In this document: one piece after another, positions 32,877 through 43,404 of the stretch
Layout of the letters: each line of letters starts with the position of its first letter
How positions within the stretch are numbered: position 1 is the first letter of the stretch
Source of the DNA: Rapana venosa
Taxonomy: Eukaryota > Mollusca > Gastropoda > Neogastropoda > Muricidae
Length of the DNA: 64,000 nt
Assembly (NCBI GenBank): GCA_028751875.1
Contig: CM054154.1
Location: 57,388,600 to 57,452,599, forward strand
Direction of reading: 5' to 3'
Made by a program: the position numbers and the translations under genes
The notes under the pieces: model-generated
Database searches by the model: none
Told to the model about the DNA's origin: nothing
Seen by the model: only the letters and a program-made list of their open reading frames with translations

Positions 32877-33452
32877 GACCAAAACAGTTTTACATTCTCT
32901 GATATATACCCTGATTGTCAAGTGCGTGTGTGCTGTATTAATGAAAATAAGTACTCCTGTATCTTGCTTTTGGCTTTCAAGAATGATTTCTAAATGTTGT
33001 GTGTGTGTGTGTGTGTAAGTTTATGTCTTTAGTAGACAATGGTCATTATGGTGCGCGGATGCACGTGTGTGTGTATGTGTGTTTTCTAGCCAATAGGTTT
33101 ATAAAGTTGTTTTCATACATTGGTGTGTGTGTGAATGGGTGTACGCGCGCATGTGAGTGTGCGCATGCGTGCACGCGTAAAAAAAAGTTCATGTCTTTTC
33201 CAATCAATGGTTTTATACAACATTGTATTCCTACATTGGTGTGAGTGGGTGTGGGTGTTAACGCGTGGGTGTGTGTGCGCACACCTGGGTTTGGGTGTGT
33301 GATAATTTTTTTAAAGCTTTCTTGGAATGTTTATAACAATCTGAAATGTATGTTTGTGTCTTGTGAGATAATAATAGGTATCATTGTGCCTGCCAGTATT
33401 GTAATTGCCCTTCAAGGGATGATTAAAGTGTTTTTGACTTGACTTGACTTGA

Positions 33453-33692
33453 CTAGACAGGAAAGTTGGAGCTGGATGAAGTCTGGTGGCAAACACTGCT
33501 GGGTAGGATAGGGGGTGGCGGTGGGGAGGACGGAGGGTCGTCACATATCATAGATGTGGGAGGGCCTGTCTGTTGGCCCAGACACGGTCATTCAGTGGTT
33601 GAGGGGTCGGTTGGCATCCTGACATCTGCAATGTAAAAGGGTATCCAGGGACAATGGAATCTGGTTGATACCCTTTTTGCAGCAGAGGTAAG
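33453..33692. other. Spacer between LINE tail and LTR
   Basis: No gene or known repeat recognised. Confidence 0.45.
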
Positions 33693-35209
33693 TGTCATGG
33701 TTTGCATAATTCTGCCTTAATTCCGTGCATTACTCAGTGCTATTTTTCTCTCTCTGTATCTGGATGCTGGTGTCTTTCTGTGTTCACATTCGCATTATTT
33801 TTAACGTATTTTTAGTGGCATGCACATTCCCTTTTCTCTGCAAGTTTGCATGCAGGTTAGCTTTTCGTTAAGTTCTTAGTCATGAGTAAGGGTTTGCTTC
33901 ATCAGCTGAGTAGCAACAGCTTTAAATAGGAAAGGGTCTTGACTTCAGTTTGGAGGAGGAGATTCAGTCTCTGGCTGAAGTTCATTGGTCGTTGTTCCAG
34001 CTGAGCTGTTGGGCGCCGCGTGATGTTGTCTCTCTATTTGGAGAGCAGAGGGGGAGCAGTACCTTGGAGTAGTTCAGGCTCCTGTGAACCCGGTCTTCGT
34101 TCTTCGTTGTTACGTCGTGCCCGTCCTGTCAACGTCTTCCTCGAGGTGCAGGAGTGTACTGTACTTCCTGTGGTGTTGTGTCTCTTCTTGAAGATCAGAG
34201 GGGAGCAGTCATCTTTGAGTGGTTCAGGCTCCCGGGAACCAGTCTACATTCTTCTTCGTTGTGCTGTGCTGTCCGTTTTGTCAACGTCTTTCCTGGGTGC
34301 AGGAGTGCACCTCGTTCTTTCTCAGTGACAGGTGAGGGATGTTCCATAGATATGATTGAGTTCTGTGATGGGTCTTTGTGCTGTTGTGGTGGTTGTTGTT
34401 GGGTGTCTTGTGCTAATGCAGTGCTTGAATGGTTGGTTCTTGAATAGATTGATGTGGAGTGGTTTTGAGGGAGGGTTCCTCTGTCTGTGTGTTTATGGTG
34501 TGCTGGGTAGGCTTGGGTTTCTCCTTTGGTGAACGGTTGGATACGTTCTTTAATAAATGTTTTTGGATGTTGGCGTGTTGATCTAGAGAGAGTTCTCACA
34601 GGTGTTTGGAATACTCAGTGTTTCTTGGGGTTGGTTGATGTGGACGTGTCCTGAGTGATTCAGGATTTGGTGCTATGTTGCATGTTAAGCAATTGTGTAT
34701 TGTTATTGTTTTGCTGTGAGGGCAGTTCTCTCTTGTGGAAAGGTGTTTTGGGGGTGTTTCAACTTTCCTGTATTTCAACATGAACAATTGGGGAATGGAC
34801 ATGGTCGTCGTTTATTCGAATGTAAATGATTCCTTGGGTATGTAGTGTGGAGGTTTGGGGTGAATGGGCTATTTGTCAGCTTGGTGGACACAGGGGAAAT
34901 GACCCTAGCTGCCTTGGCGCTAGTTATGGGCGTGTGCTGAGGAGCGGTGGGTGTTGCCGACGGCTTGTCCCTTGACCCTCTGTCCCTTTATTCCATGGAT
35001 CCACCTTTTCCCCCCCATGACCCATTTCCTTTCTCCCTGCTGCCCTGTCCACTCGTGACCCTCCTTGAGGACTTCAGCCTTCCCTGGGCTTCCCCACGAT
35101 GACCGTTTGTGTGAACCCGAGATGTGACTGTGAGGGAAGTGGGAGGGAAACATTCCTCAAGCGGGTTTCTGAACCATGCAGAAGAGGGGAAGGGATTATT
35201 AAGTTAGGA

Positions 35210-35210
35210 T

Positions 35211-35268
<58 letters not shown>

Positions 35269-35356
35269 ATGGCATTTATATAGCACATTTCTCAAAGCAA
35301 TGACTCAATGCGCTTTCATACCATGCGCATTTATACACATGCACCACACAGCACAT
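35210..35356 (-). mobile_element. L2/CR1-type LINE 3' end fragment with (AAT)n tail
   Basis: AAT array at 35,212-35,264, then on the minus strand an end reading GAAATGTGCTATATAAATGCC preceded by GAAAGCGCATTGAGTCATTG. It is a different family from the other L2 copies. Only about 90 bp besides the tail. Confidence 0.65.
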
Positions 35357-35646
35357 AATAACAACAACAACAACAACAACAATGATAATGAGCATTTCTA
35401 AAGCGCAAATAAATTTACAAGAAATACCTATCGCACTGTAGAGGCACACACTTGCGTCCGGGCACACACTAGCAGGGCAATTAACAGTACACTCAGAGAA
35501 AAGGCACTAGCAATAACATAACTAACAAAAAAACATAACCAACAGCCAGGCATGCACATGAAGTAGCCTACAGTGTGACAAACGGCGACCGTCAAGACAA
35601 GCACAATATATTAACTAGCTAAGAAATACATTAAAGAGATGTGTCT

Positions 35647-36465
35647 TCAATGAAGACTTAAATGGGATAAAGTGGGAGCATGTCTGACGGCTGGTGGCAG
35701 AGAGTTCCAGATCGTGGGCGCAGCAACACCAAAAGATCTACGACCTGCGGTTTTGAGGTTGTAATGGGGTACAACAAGTAAGTTATCATTCGAAGACCGC
35801 AGGGTTCTAGTTGTGGTGCGTGTTTTCAAGGCAGCTGACAGAGATGGAGCAAGCGAGCCTTCAGAGTGACGGTATGCCAAGACCGCAACTTTGTACTGAG
35901 AGCGTGCCCTTACAGGTAACCAATGAAGCTCCCTTTTGCTCTTTCCGAGGATGAGCCTGGCAGCAGAGTTCTGAATTCGCTGCAGGCGTGTAAACTGTTC
36001 ATCACTTATACCGATAAAACAGGAGTTGCAATAGTCCAGTCGCGACAAGACGGTCGCTGAAACGAGCTTGATCACTGCACCTCGAGGCAAGAATTTCTTA
36101 ATGTGTGCAATACGGCGCAGCTCTAGAAAGCATGCTCTGCAGACGTTACTAATGTGGTCTTTCATGGAGAGAGTGGGATCTAGCCGAACACCCAGATACC
36201 GCACAGAACTCTGAAAAGCTATGTCACAGCCACCAAGACCACAGAAACCCTCCGACACCCGCATAAGACTAGATGGTGAACCAACTGCCATAACTTCTGT
36301 CTTGTCTGTATTTAATTTGAGTTTGTTGCTGTCCATCCACTGAAGGGCATGTGCGTGCAATCTGCCAGTGTGCGTTGTGGCGTCTGAAAAATTTTGAGGT
36401 GTTGCATTTGCCGAAATTTCTGTATCATCTGCATATTTATGAAACTGGCAATCATGTAAGGTCAT
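35647..36465 (-). CDS. L2-B LINE RT palm-thumb and C-terminus, 272-codon intact segment
   Basis: An open reading frame from the catalytic aspartate region ([11 protein letters not shown] at the start) through [40 protein letters not shown] and [85 protein letters not shown] and a stop follow. It is the cleanest LINE ORF in the window. It is only the 3' half of a polyprotein: the first methionine is internal and no promoter is expected. Not a host gene. The upstream part continues in other frames at 36,650-37,494. Confidence 0.85.
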   Translation of the reverse strand: MTLHDCQFHKYADDTEISANATPQNFSDATTHTGRLHAHALQWMDSNKLKLNTDKTEVMAVGSPSSLMRVSEGFCGLGGCDIAFQSSVRYLGVRLDPTLSMKDHISNVCRACFLELRRIAHIKKFLPRGAVIKLVSATVLSRLDYCNSCFIGISDEQFTRLQRIQNSAARLILGKSKRELHWLPVRARSQYKVAVLAYRHSEGSLAPSLSAALKTRTTTRTLRSSNDNLLVVPHYNLKTAGRRSFGVAAPTIWNSLPPAVRHAPTLSHLSLH

Positions 36466-36649
36466 CCATTAGACAGAGGCTGAGAATATAGTGTGAACAA
36501 TACGGGACCCAAAACAGAACCTTGAGGTACGCCATATAGGAGGGGGGCAGGTTGTGACTTAACTCCCTCTATCAGCACGCTCTGCGACCTATCAGAGACA
36601 TAAGAGGTAAACCATGCCCAAGGCAACATCTCTTATTCCAAAGAGTTTT

Positions 36650-37494
36650 CTAGTCTTTTGAGCAAAATAGAGTGGTCAAGCGTGTCGAATGCCGCACTGA
36701 GGTCCAACAACCCATGACCGACACTCTGCGGTCGTCATTCTGCAAAAGCAGGCTGCTGGTGACACTCAGTACGGCAGTTTCCCGTGCTGTGACCAGCCCT
36801 ATACGTGACTGATGATCTTCCAAAAGGTGGTTACAAGCTAGGTGCTTCTGAATCTGTTTGAGGACGACCCTTCCAGAAAATTTTGAAATGAAAGGAAGAT
36901 TGGAAACCGGCCTGTAATTTTTCATAGTATTGCAGTCTAGACCTTTTTTCTTGAGGAGTGGGATAACAATAGCATTTTGAATGACAGGGTTACAGAGCCC
37001 GCCGACAGAGATGCATTGACGATGTCTGTTACCATAGGTGCCAAAATATCAAGGTTTTGCTTTATCAAAACAGTGGGCAGAGGATCTAAACAACAGCTTT
37101 TGTTGGCATGGACAGAATTACTTCATGGGTGTCTTTCACAGAAAACTGGTTGAAAGGATGACAAAATGGGACCATCATACTGATGGAAACTAGGTGGAAC
37201 AGATGGTCGCTGATCAAGATCATCGCGTATTTGTCTGATTTTATCCATGAAAAAGTTACAAAAACTTTGTGGTAGATCGTGTAGGAGCACATTTGTGGGA
37301 AGGGGGGTGGTATTATTCTTACCCAGGAGGCTGTTAGCTATAGAGAAAATTTGTTTTGATGAACGACATGAATTCATTTCCTCAAAATAAAATTCTTTTA
37401 TCTTTGACTCTTTCAGATTCCTGTATACCGCATTTTCCTTGACTAAAATTTCTCTGTGCACTGAGTTTTGTCTTTCTCCACTTTCTCTCTGCAC
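36650..37494 (-). pseudogene. L2-B LINE RT fingers, frameshifted
   Basis: MKNYRPVSNLPFISKFSGRV at 36,925 marks the fingers block. Upstream (37,494-37,123) lies VLVKEN.. AVYRNLKESKIKEFYFEEMN, KQIFSIANSLLGKNNTTPLP and SFCNFFMDKIRQIRDDLDQR, the conserved pre-RT linker of L2/CR1 LINEs. Frameshifts near 37,120 and 36,650, and a short deletion near the PQGSVL block, separate it from the downstream ORF. Confidence 0.8.
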
Positions 37495-38022
37495 GCCGCT
37501 TCACCCTGACTGGAAAGAATTTGTGTGTGTGAAAGTGGATTTAAATATTTGTCTGATGGGATGGGATTTCGGTTTTTTGAAAAGTAAAGTCTGGAACTTT
37601 TTCTTTGGTGTTACGTGTTTGGTCTTGTCGGGAAAATAGTTAGAGAGGGCATGGGTGGGGGTTTAGCCACAATCCCTTATGGAGCGTGACAATGGTGGAG
37701 ATGCGAGGGAACTGTTAGGTTAGCTAGGTGGGTTGTGGGGTGGGTGTCCTGTCTTGTTTGTCTTGTTTCCACTGCAATTTCTAGAGGTGTTTTTTTCCTG
37801 TTCGCCCCTTTTGATTCTTTGGACGGGTTAGTGGAAGGAAATATAGAGTGTCTTTGTCTCTGGTTGTTAGCGTCTTTGAGGTTCGAACCTTGTGGTAGGA
37901 GTAAGATATTGTGGGTCTCTACTCCTCCAGGTCATATAAGTCTAGAAGGGCCAGATAAGCCTTTTTCCTTGGGAAAGAATTCTCTCCCTGTCTAGGATAA
38001 TTTTCTGATAAGGGCACCAAAA

Positions 38023-39713
38023 TGCCTGACCGTAGGAATGCTGCCAGCATACCAGCCACTCCAGGTTCCAAGACTCGAGAAACAAAGGGGATGAGTCTCC
38101 TGGAGTGTTTGAGAAGGAAAAACTGTCAGGTTGGGTGAAGGAACAACTGGGAGGTGACTTTTCTGACTCTCTAGGGAGCCAAGGCAAAGGTAAGGCCGCT
38201 TTTTCTGAGGAAGACCCTTATACTAAGTTCCGCAGGTTGGGCTCGGAGTTAGGGTTGTCAGGTGAAGTGCTTTCATCGTGGATGCAGTAAAGAAGGAAGA
38301 GGCTAGACGGTTAAGAGAGGAGGAAAAGGAAGAGGCTAGACGGCTAGAGGAAAGGAAGGAAGCTAGGAGGCAGGAAGAGAAGGAAGAGGCTAGACAGCTA
38401 GAGGAAAGGAAGGAAGCTAGGAGGCAGGAGGAAAAGGAAGAGGCTAGACGGCCAGAGGAAAGGAATGAAGCTAGGAGGCAGAAAGAGAAGGAAGAGGCTA
38501 GACAGCTAGAGGAAAGGAAGGAAGCTAGGAGGCAGGAAGAGAAGGAAGAGACTAGACAGCTAGAGGAAAGGAAGGAAGCTAGGAGGCAGGAGGAAAAGGA
38601 AGAGGCTAGACGGCCAGAGGAAAGGAATGAAGCTAGGAGGCAGAAAGAGAAGGAAGAAAGGGTAGACAGCTAGAGGAAAGGAAGGAAGCTAGGAGGCGGA
38701 AGAGAAGGAAGAGGCTAGACAGCTAGAGGAAAGGAAGGAAGCTAGGAGGCAGGAAGAAAAGGAAGAGACTAGACAGCTAGAGGAAAGGAAGGAAGCTAGG
38801 AGGCAGGAAGAGAAGGAAGAGACTAGACAGCTAGAGGAAAGGAAGGAAGCTAGGAGGCAGGAAGAAAAGGAAGAGACTAGACAGCTAGAGGAAAGGAAGG
38901 AAGCTAGGAGGCAGGAAGAGAAGAAGAGAACTAGACAGCTAGAGGAAAGGAAGGAAGCTAGGAGGCAGGAAGAGAAGAAGAGGCTAGACAGCTAGAGGAA
39001 AGGAAGGAAGCTAGGAGGCAGGAAGAGAAGGAAGAGACTAGACAGCTAGAGGAAAGGAAGGAAGCTAGGAGGCAGGAAGAAAAGGAAGAGACTAGACAGC
39101 TAGAGGAAAGGAAGGAAGCTAAATGGCTAGAGGAGAGACAAGACGCCAGGTGTTTAAGAGAGGAAGAGAAGGAAGAGGCTAGGCGTTTAAGAGAGGAAGA
39201 GAAGGAAGAGGCTAGGCGTTTAAGAGAGGAAGAGAAGAAAGAGGAAAGATATAGGTTCGAGAGGAAGCTGGAACTTAAGCAGGAAGAAATTTCAGTCCGC
39301 AGTGCCCAGCAGTTCAGTATCTCACCCTTTGATGGGAGGATGACCTAGACGCATTTCTGACGCATTTTGAGCGAATAGCGGGTTTGAATAAGTGGAAGCG
39401 TGAAACTTGGGCTACGCATTTGCTCACGCTGCTGCAGGGTCGAGCTAGGGACCCTTGCCTATGTCTTCCTCCTGAAGATATACAAAAGTATGACGCTCTG
39501 AAGGCCAGTCTCTTGCGGGTGTTCCGACTTGATGCGGAGTCATATCGTAAAAAATTCCGATCCATGCGGAAGGCTGTCGAGGAGACATTTGAGCAGTTTC
39601 TGTCTCTCTTGAAGACATGCCTCTCTCGCTGGTGCCTAGCAAGTGGTCGAGATGAAAATAAGGTAGAGGACATTAAAGATATGTTTTTGCAAGAACAGGT
39701 CATGCACAGCCTT
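38023..39713 (+). pseudogene. Gag of a Gypsy-like retrotransposon, SCAN-like domain with expanded coiled-coil repeat, frameshifted
   Basis: Starts MPDRRNAASIPATPGSKTRE, shifts frame near 38,090, then EKEKLSGWVKEQLGGDFSD and LGSELGLSGEVLSSW. A highly charged Glu/Arg/Lys region (38,288-39,250) with an 18-residue repeat follows. After one more frameshift near 39,335 comes the capsid-like domain: LDAFLTHFERIAGLNKWKRE, TWATHLLTLLQGRARDPCLC, then KYDALKASLLRVFRLDAESY and EETFEQFLSLLKTCLSRWCL. The capsid part resembles the Gypsy Gag lineage from which vertebrate SCAN domains derive (established knowledge; assignment by eye). It would assemble the particle and bind RNA. No zinc knuckle is present before truncation. 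A stop at 38,276 and breaks in the repeat make it a pseudogene. Confidence 0.72.
38328..39120. repeat. 54-bp coding minisatellite in Gag (~14-15 units)
   Basis: The unit encodes EARRQEEKEEARQLEERK (18 residues). Two-unit higher-order variants (LEERKEARRQEE / PEERNEARRQKE) alternate at the left. Single-base losses (e.g. about 38,659, 38,697 and 38,925) break the frame in the right half. A shorter 33-bp unit (about 39,143-39,245) continues the same charged character. Confidence 0.92.
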
Positions 39714-40095
39714 GTCCAGGCTTGGCTGGGGAATCACTTGTATCAGAGTCTGGAATTCTCTTTTGAACCATCTTCTGCACATGTTGCCTTGCACAAGTAC
39801 AGTTTCTGTCATGTAGAAAGTGGTGATGGTGATCAGTTTTTTGTCTCCACAATTCACCTGTATTTTTGTTGTATACAGTTCGTCACTGGGTAGGGTGGTG
39901 GGGATGCTGGTTAGGTCAATATTGTCACTGAAGGAAATGGGCTTGTTGGGTTTAGCAAAGTCACTCCAATAAACACTAAAGGCTGGTTTATTATTTACAC
40001 TGTTTATGTAGCGTTTGTAGAAGATCACTCTGGTTAAAGGAAGCAATGGAAAAGGGAATCTAAAAGTTAACTGTTTTGGGTCAATTTTTATATCT
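39640..40095 (-). pseudogene. Unidentified ORF, repeat-associated, minus strand
   Basis: An open stretch of about 150 codons without a clear ATG: IDIKIDPKQLTFRFPFPLLP, LTRVIFYKRYINSVNNKPAF, NIDLTSIPTTLPSDELYTTK, then LITITTFYMTETVLVQGNMC and RRWFKREFQTLIQ. The TVLVQGN.C..WF block reminds me of a recurrent N-terminal domain in repetitive molluscan proteins, but I cannot name it. The last ~25 codons (below 39,713) are antisense to Gag and not part of it. A possible 5' leader lies at 40,100-40,600. Confidence 0.4.
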
Positions 40096-40931
40096 ATTGG
40101 GGGGCCCAGTCACACTGGGTTTCATTGGTGACAGCAGACAGTTTTGGGGGGATTAACAAAGGGAATATAGATGTGAGATGAAGTGGGGTGAAAATGGGGG
40201 AGAATGGTGGTTCTGATGTTTCTAACCCATGGCCCCTGGTCGCACAGTTCACATCTTTGAATATAAGGTACACTTCAGTACATACCTAACCATGGAGAAA
40301 GTTTCAAACAATACTATGTGACATACATGGGTAAAAGGCTGGAACTGAAGGAGGAAGAGAGGAGGAGGGGAGGGGGGTGTTAGAGCAAGGCCATCAAAAG
40401 CTGTGAACACAGACTAGGCCTAGCGGTGACACTAGGGGCACAATACTATGAAAGCCTACTTACACACACATCACTTCTGTGATTGGGTAGTCTAGCCTAG
40501 CCTAGATAGCCCGCGAGCGCAGAACTTGACAGCACTTCACACAGACACCTTGGCGGCTGGCGACACCCAACATCCATACCACAAGTGAGCATGGCTGACT
40601 CAGTCACAAAGGAACAGCATGACCAAGGATTAGCATTTCAATTATCAATGTGTAGTCAACTGTGACGGGCAAATGGACATCAGTATGACAAAATGAAAAC
40701 AAACCATGCTACTATTTCACCAATACATCACTAGAACACACCATTAGAAGATGACCAACAGCACAGGTGCAATCGACATAATGGAAGACCACAGGTACAA
40801 AACTGAATATATTGGAAGACAGGTTCCATCTTAAATGAATATTTTCTACAGAGCACAAGAGCACACATCTGATATGCTAACACAACAATGATCTTACTAC
40901 ATGTATATCAGAAAGCTGAACAGACGTCTGC

Positions 40932-40981
<50 letters not shown>

Positions 40982-42240
40982 GGAGACAGAGAGAGTGGAG
41001 AGAGAGTACATCTCCATATTGGATCATCGAGGAAATGGCATCTATTATAACAGTATTGACACCCTCTCATCATCAGATTGTTACCAGTAAGGAAAAAATA
41101 CCCAAGTAGCTAGCAACAAAAGAAAAGAAACTAAGAAAAATGTCAATATATAGTATGCATAGAAACATGTATATAAAAGACTGTAAACATCAAACAAATC
41201 AAACAAAGGACAACGAATGTAACAATTTCAAGTTCCGTGATATTATATATATATAATATATATTTTATAATATATAATACATAATATATATAAGTATATA
41301 TATACATACATTATAAAATATATATAAAACATATACATATATATATATATATATAAATATATAAATATATAAAATTAATATATATAATAGATAGATAGAT
41401 AGATATATAGATATATATATATCACGGTACCATCAATTTAGAACACTAATAAATCACCGAATTACAAATTCTAACATAGCAGTTAAGGCATTTTTACTAA
41501 TAAATGTACAAGTTATTGCCAATAGTATACATTTCGTTAAGATAAAATAATGTTCAATCCATCAAATACCATTTAAAACAGTTTACTCGATTAGCCAATC
41601 ATACCAACAACAAACAGATTTTTTAATAAATAGGACACCTATTCCCCTTCAAACTGATCCATATACGTCAACATGGAATATTGTCCAACTCAGCTATAAT
41701 TTGCATACTTTTATATCACTAAACATCCAAAAACAAGAACATTAATAAATTGACAATGGCAAATTCAAGTGAATCTGGGATGGATAACTCTTTTGTGTGT
41801 TTTGATTATTTCATCAAGGTAAGATCATAATCATTAACATTGTGACCATTGGTTGATACACAAATTTCTGATATACATCTAGTAAGAGCATTGTTGTGTT
41901 AGCATATTAGTTGGTACTTTTGATGTGGGTAAAAATGGCTTTCTTGAAAGTTTCTTTACTATGGGATGTTTTCACGTGTTGGCAGCATGTTCCAGAGTAT
42001 GCTACCTGAGTATGTGAGGCTTGATATAGAGGTCGATTCTAGATATTGATAACTGAATTTTGATAGATTTTGGGAAGTCATGCGGAATTTAGACTGGAGG
42101 GTTTGTGGAGTTTATCCTGTCATAATGTATGCATAAATATTCCTTTATTCAGGGTCAACATATCTTTTAATGGACGAACCCTAAAATGTCCACAGTCTGA
42201 TGCAATTGAGGTAAAAGATTTTAGGAGGGAAGATCAGTTA
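40096..42240. other. Mostly non-coding; (GA)n at 40,932-41,000 and AT-rich repeats at 41,240-41,425
   Basis: No coding motif recognised. 40,932-40,969 is a GA array followed by GACAGA/GAGA variants. 41,240-41,425 is AT-dinucleotide rich with an ATAG cluster near 41,388-41,410. 41,430-42,240 is AT-rich with nothing identified. Confidence 0.6.
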
Positions 42241-42244
42241 TATT

Positions 42245-42470
42245 CACTCTTTTAGTCTGCTTTCTCATAGCGTCATCTGACTGTGTGCGAGGCGCGCCTA
42301 ACGACAACAGCCATGGCCGGTCCTCGTACACTCGAGAATTTCTTCTTAGCCTGAGGGAATCAGCCAGTGTGTTAGCAGAAGGCCAAGACTACAACTTTCC
42401 ATGTGATATTCTACCATCAGCAAATAACAAGGAACATTTTTGTACTAAACATTTTGGTAGCAGCCATTCA
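42245..42470 (+). mobile_element. Rex1-like LINE 5' fragment (second copy)
   Basis: FTLLVCFLIASSDCVRGAPN, DNSHGRSSYTREFLLSLRES and FPCDILPSANN align with 29,950-30,120. It keeps the arginine codon where the other copy has a stop. It breaks off before the endonuclease. Confidence 0.72.
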
Positions 42471-42514
42471 CCGTCATGCAACGACATTACTTCTACTATA
42501 TGGTAATGGTGTAT

Positions 42515-43275
42515 TTTAAGCACATTTGCCTTTCAGCAGCATTTATACCACCGAGAAGCGATGTGGTAGCTGATACAGAATCCAGGAAAATTTACCTGGT
42601 TGCTGAATGGAAGCTCAATCCTGCTATACTGTGTATCATACTTTCACATTTGCAGGCCAAACCCTCTGTGGATTTATTTGCCCCAAGGATAAACAAGCTG
42701 TAGACACAGAAGCCCATGCAGTGGATGACTTTTCAGTTTCATGAAATTCACTGAGTTCTATGCTTTTCCTCCTTTCAGTGTGATTCTGCAAGTCCTCCAA
42801 AGAGTATGCCAAGAACAGACCATAGGCGTATTGATTCTCCCGAGCTGTAAGACACAAGTCTGGTGACCAGTCATGTAGTATGCTGATAGCAGAACCTGTT
42901 CCCCTTCTAACAGCCAGGGAAGACCTTCTTCTTTCAAGCCATCCACGCAAGATACATTCCCTGTTAAAAAAAAGGTGGGGGGAGGGGGGAAGCCTACATG
43001 TTCTGGCATGCAGAATATCATGGAAAGGTTTGGAGAAGAAAGACTGACAGACACTGCAGAAGACATGATTTTGGAATCCTGGAGACCAGCAACTCAGGTT
43101 GTATATAATTGCTATAATAAGAATTGAAAAAACTATGCCCACAACAATTGTCTGGATGAATCTACACCTGACCCTGTAAATACAGCAACTTTTCTTGTTT
43201 TCCTGTACTCTGAAGGTTCAGTATATAGTGCAGTAAATAGTGCAATAAGTGCTTTGAGTGCATACTTTTTTCCAG
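42515..43275 (+). mobile_element. DIRS-like (tyrosine-recombinase) retrotransposon fragment
   Basis: AAFIPPRSDVVADTESRKIY, LVAEWKLNPAIL and QAKPSVDLFAPRINKL (42,530-42,705) form the C-terminal RNase H / connection region typical of DIRS-like elements. A shifted frame continues FPPFSVILQVLQRVCQEQTI (about 42,767), VWWPVMY and FLTAREDLLL. DMILESWRPATQVVYNCYNK (about 43,062) and TATFLVFLYSEGSVYSAVNS-AISALSAYF (43,183-43,270) follow, the N-terminal part of the tyrosine recombinase domain. The catalytic recombinase part is lost. Confidence 0.7.
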
Positions 43276-43404
43276 ATGGTGCAAGTCCTTGATTATCACT
43301 CTCCCAAAGAAAGGCAGCTTACAACTATGCCAAACTACCGTACCATTAGCTTGATCAGCCATCCAAGCAAAGTCCTTCTTATAAAGAAGCTCATTTACTC
43401 TCAC
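43276..43404 (+). mobile_element. Small RTE LINE fragment (RT block 1)
   Basis: SLIITLPKKGSLQLCQ-like and NYRTISLISHPSKVLL (43,293-43,385) match the RT entry of RTE-A and RTE-B. About 130 bp, inserted at or joined to the end of the DIRS-like fragment. Confidence 0.7.

Larger units (their letters stand above)
29742..33452 (+). mobile_element. Rex1/Babar-like (CR1-group) LINE, ~3.7 kb, near full length
   Basis: Order: leader, N-terminal YTPEFLLNLQ domain (about 30,030), basic segment, endonuclease (30,240-30,880), RT (31,040-32,460), C-terminal region to about 32,876. A GT-rich 3' UTR with a mixed CG/GT stretch follows, and the end is AAAGTGTTTTTGACTTGACT with further TTGAC units. The YTREFLLSL-like N-terminus, the ILTNVQSLGPKTDELQAIV opening of the endonuclease and the DFRRSG / KYKYLGTIFDHKLNWDANTD / KKGQQRMYFLRK blocks are typical of Rex1-type elements. 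Several stops and frameshifts make it defective. A second copy of the 5' end is at 42,245-42,470. Confidence 0.82.
35357..37513 (-). mobile_element. L2/CR1-type LINE, family L2-B, 5'-truncated, minus strand
   Basis: The tail is an ACA/TTG array at 35,357-35,382, then a 3' UTR, a 272-codon intact C-terminal ORF, and RT palm/fingers to a truncation near 37,513. There the LTR sequence resumes (TTTGTGTGTGTGAAAG, compare 14,389). Protein motifs differ enough from the main L2 family to treat it as separate. It inserted into the LTR after that LTR was in place. Confidence 0.82.
33693..37691 (+). mobile_element. 5' LTR of a Gypsy-like element, interrupted by L2-type LINEs
   Basis: Starts TGTCATGG and ends GCGTGACA, with 5-bp inverted termini TGTCA/TGACA. 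The LTR parts are 33,693-35,209 and 37,514-37,691 (about 1.7 kb); the rest is inserted LINE sequence. The parts align in order with the solo LTR at 11,202-14,551. It shares the ~148-bp tandem duplication (34,022/34,170). Immediately downstream, ATGGTGGAGATGCGAGGGA places a TGG two bases after the LTR, as expected for a primer-binding site complementary to a tRNA 3' CCA end; I cannot assign the tRNA. The 3' LTR is not in the window. Confidence 0.8.
37692..39713 (+). mobile_element. Gypsy-like element internal region (leader and Gag), truncated
   Basis: Leader 37,692-38,022, then Gag. The element is cut at about 39,713, where an unrelated minus-strand ORF begins, so pol and the 3' LTR are absent here. 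Confidence 0.72.

Noticed and set aside
34020..34447. Coding ORFs inside the LTR (also 11,528-11,845)
   Set aside because: They follow the 148-bp tandem duplication; frames are not kept between the two LTR copies and no domain is visible.
38278..38673. A host coiled-coil protein encoded by the Glu/Arg repeat
   Set aside because: The repeat sits between a Gag N-terminus and a capsid-like domain downstream of an LTR, so it belongs to the retrotransposon.
42758..43142. Minus-strand ORFs of 102 and 168 codons
   Set aside because: The plus strand of the same interval carries the DIRS-like recombinase motifs; the minus frames are shadows.
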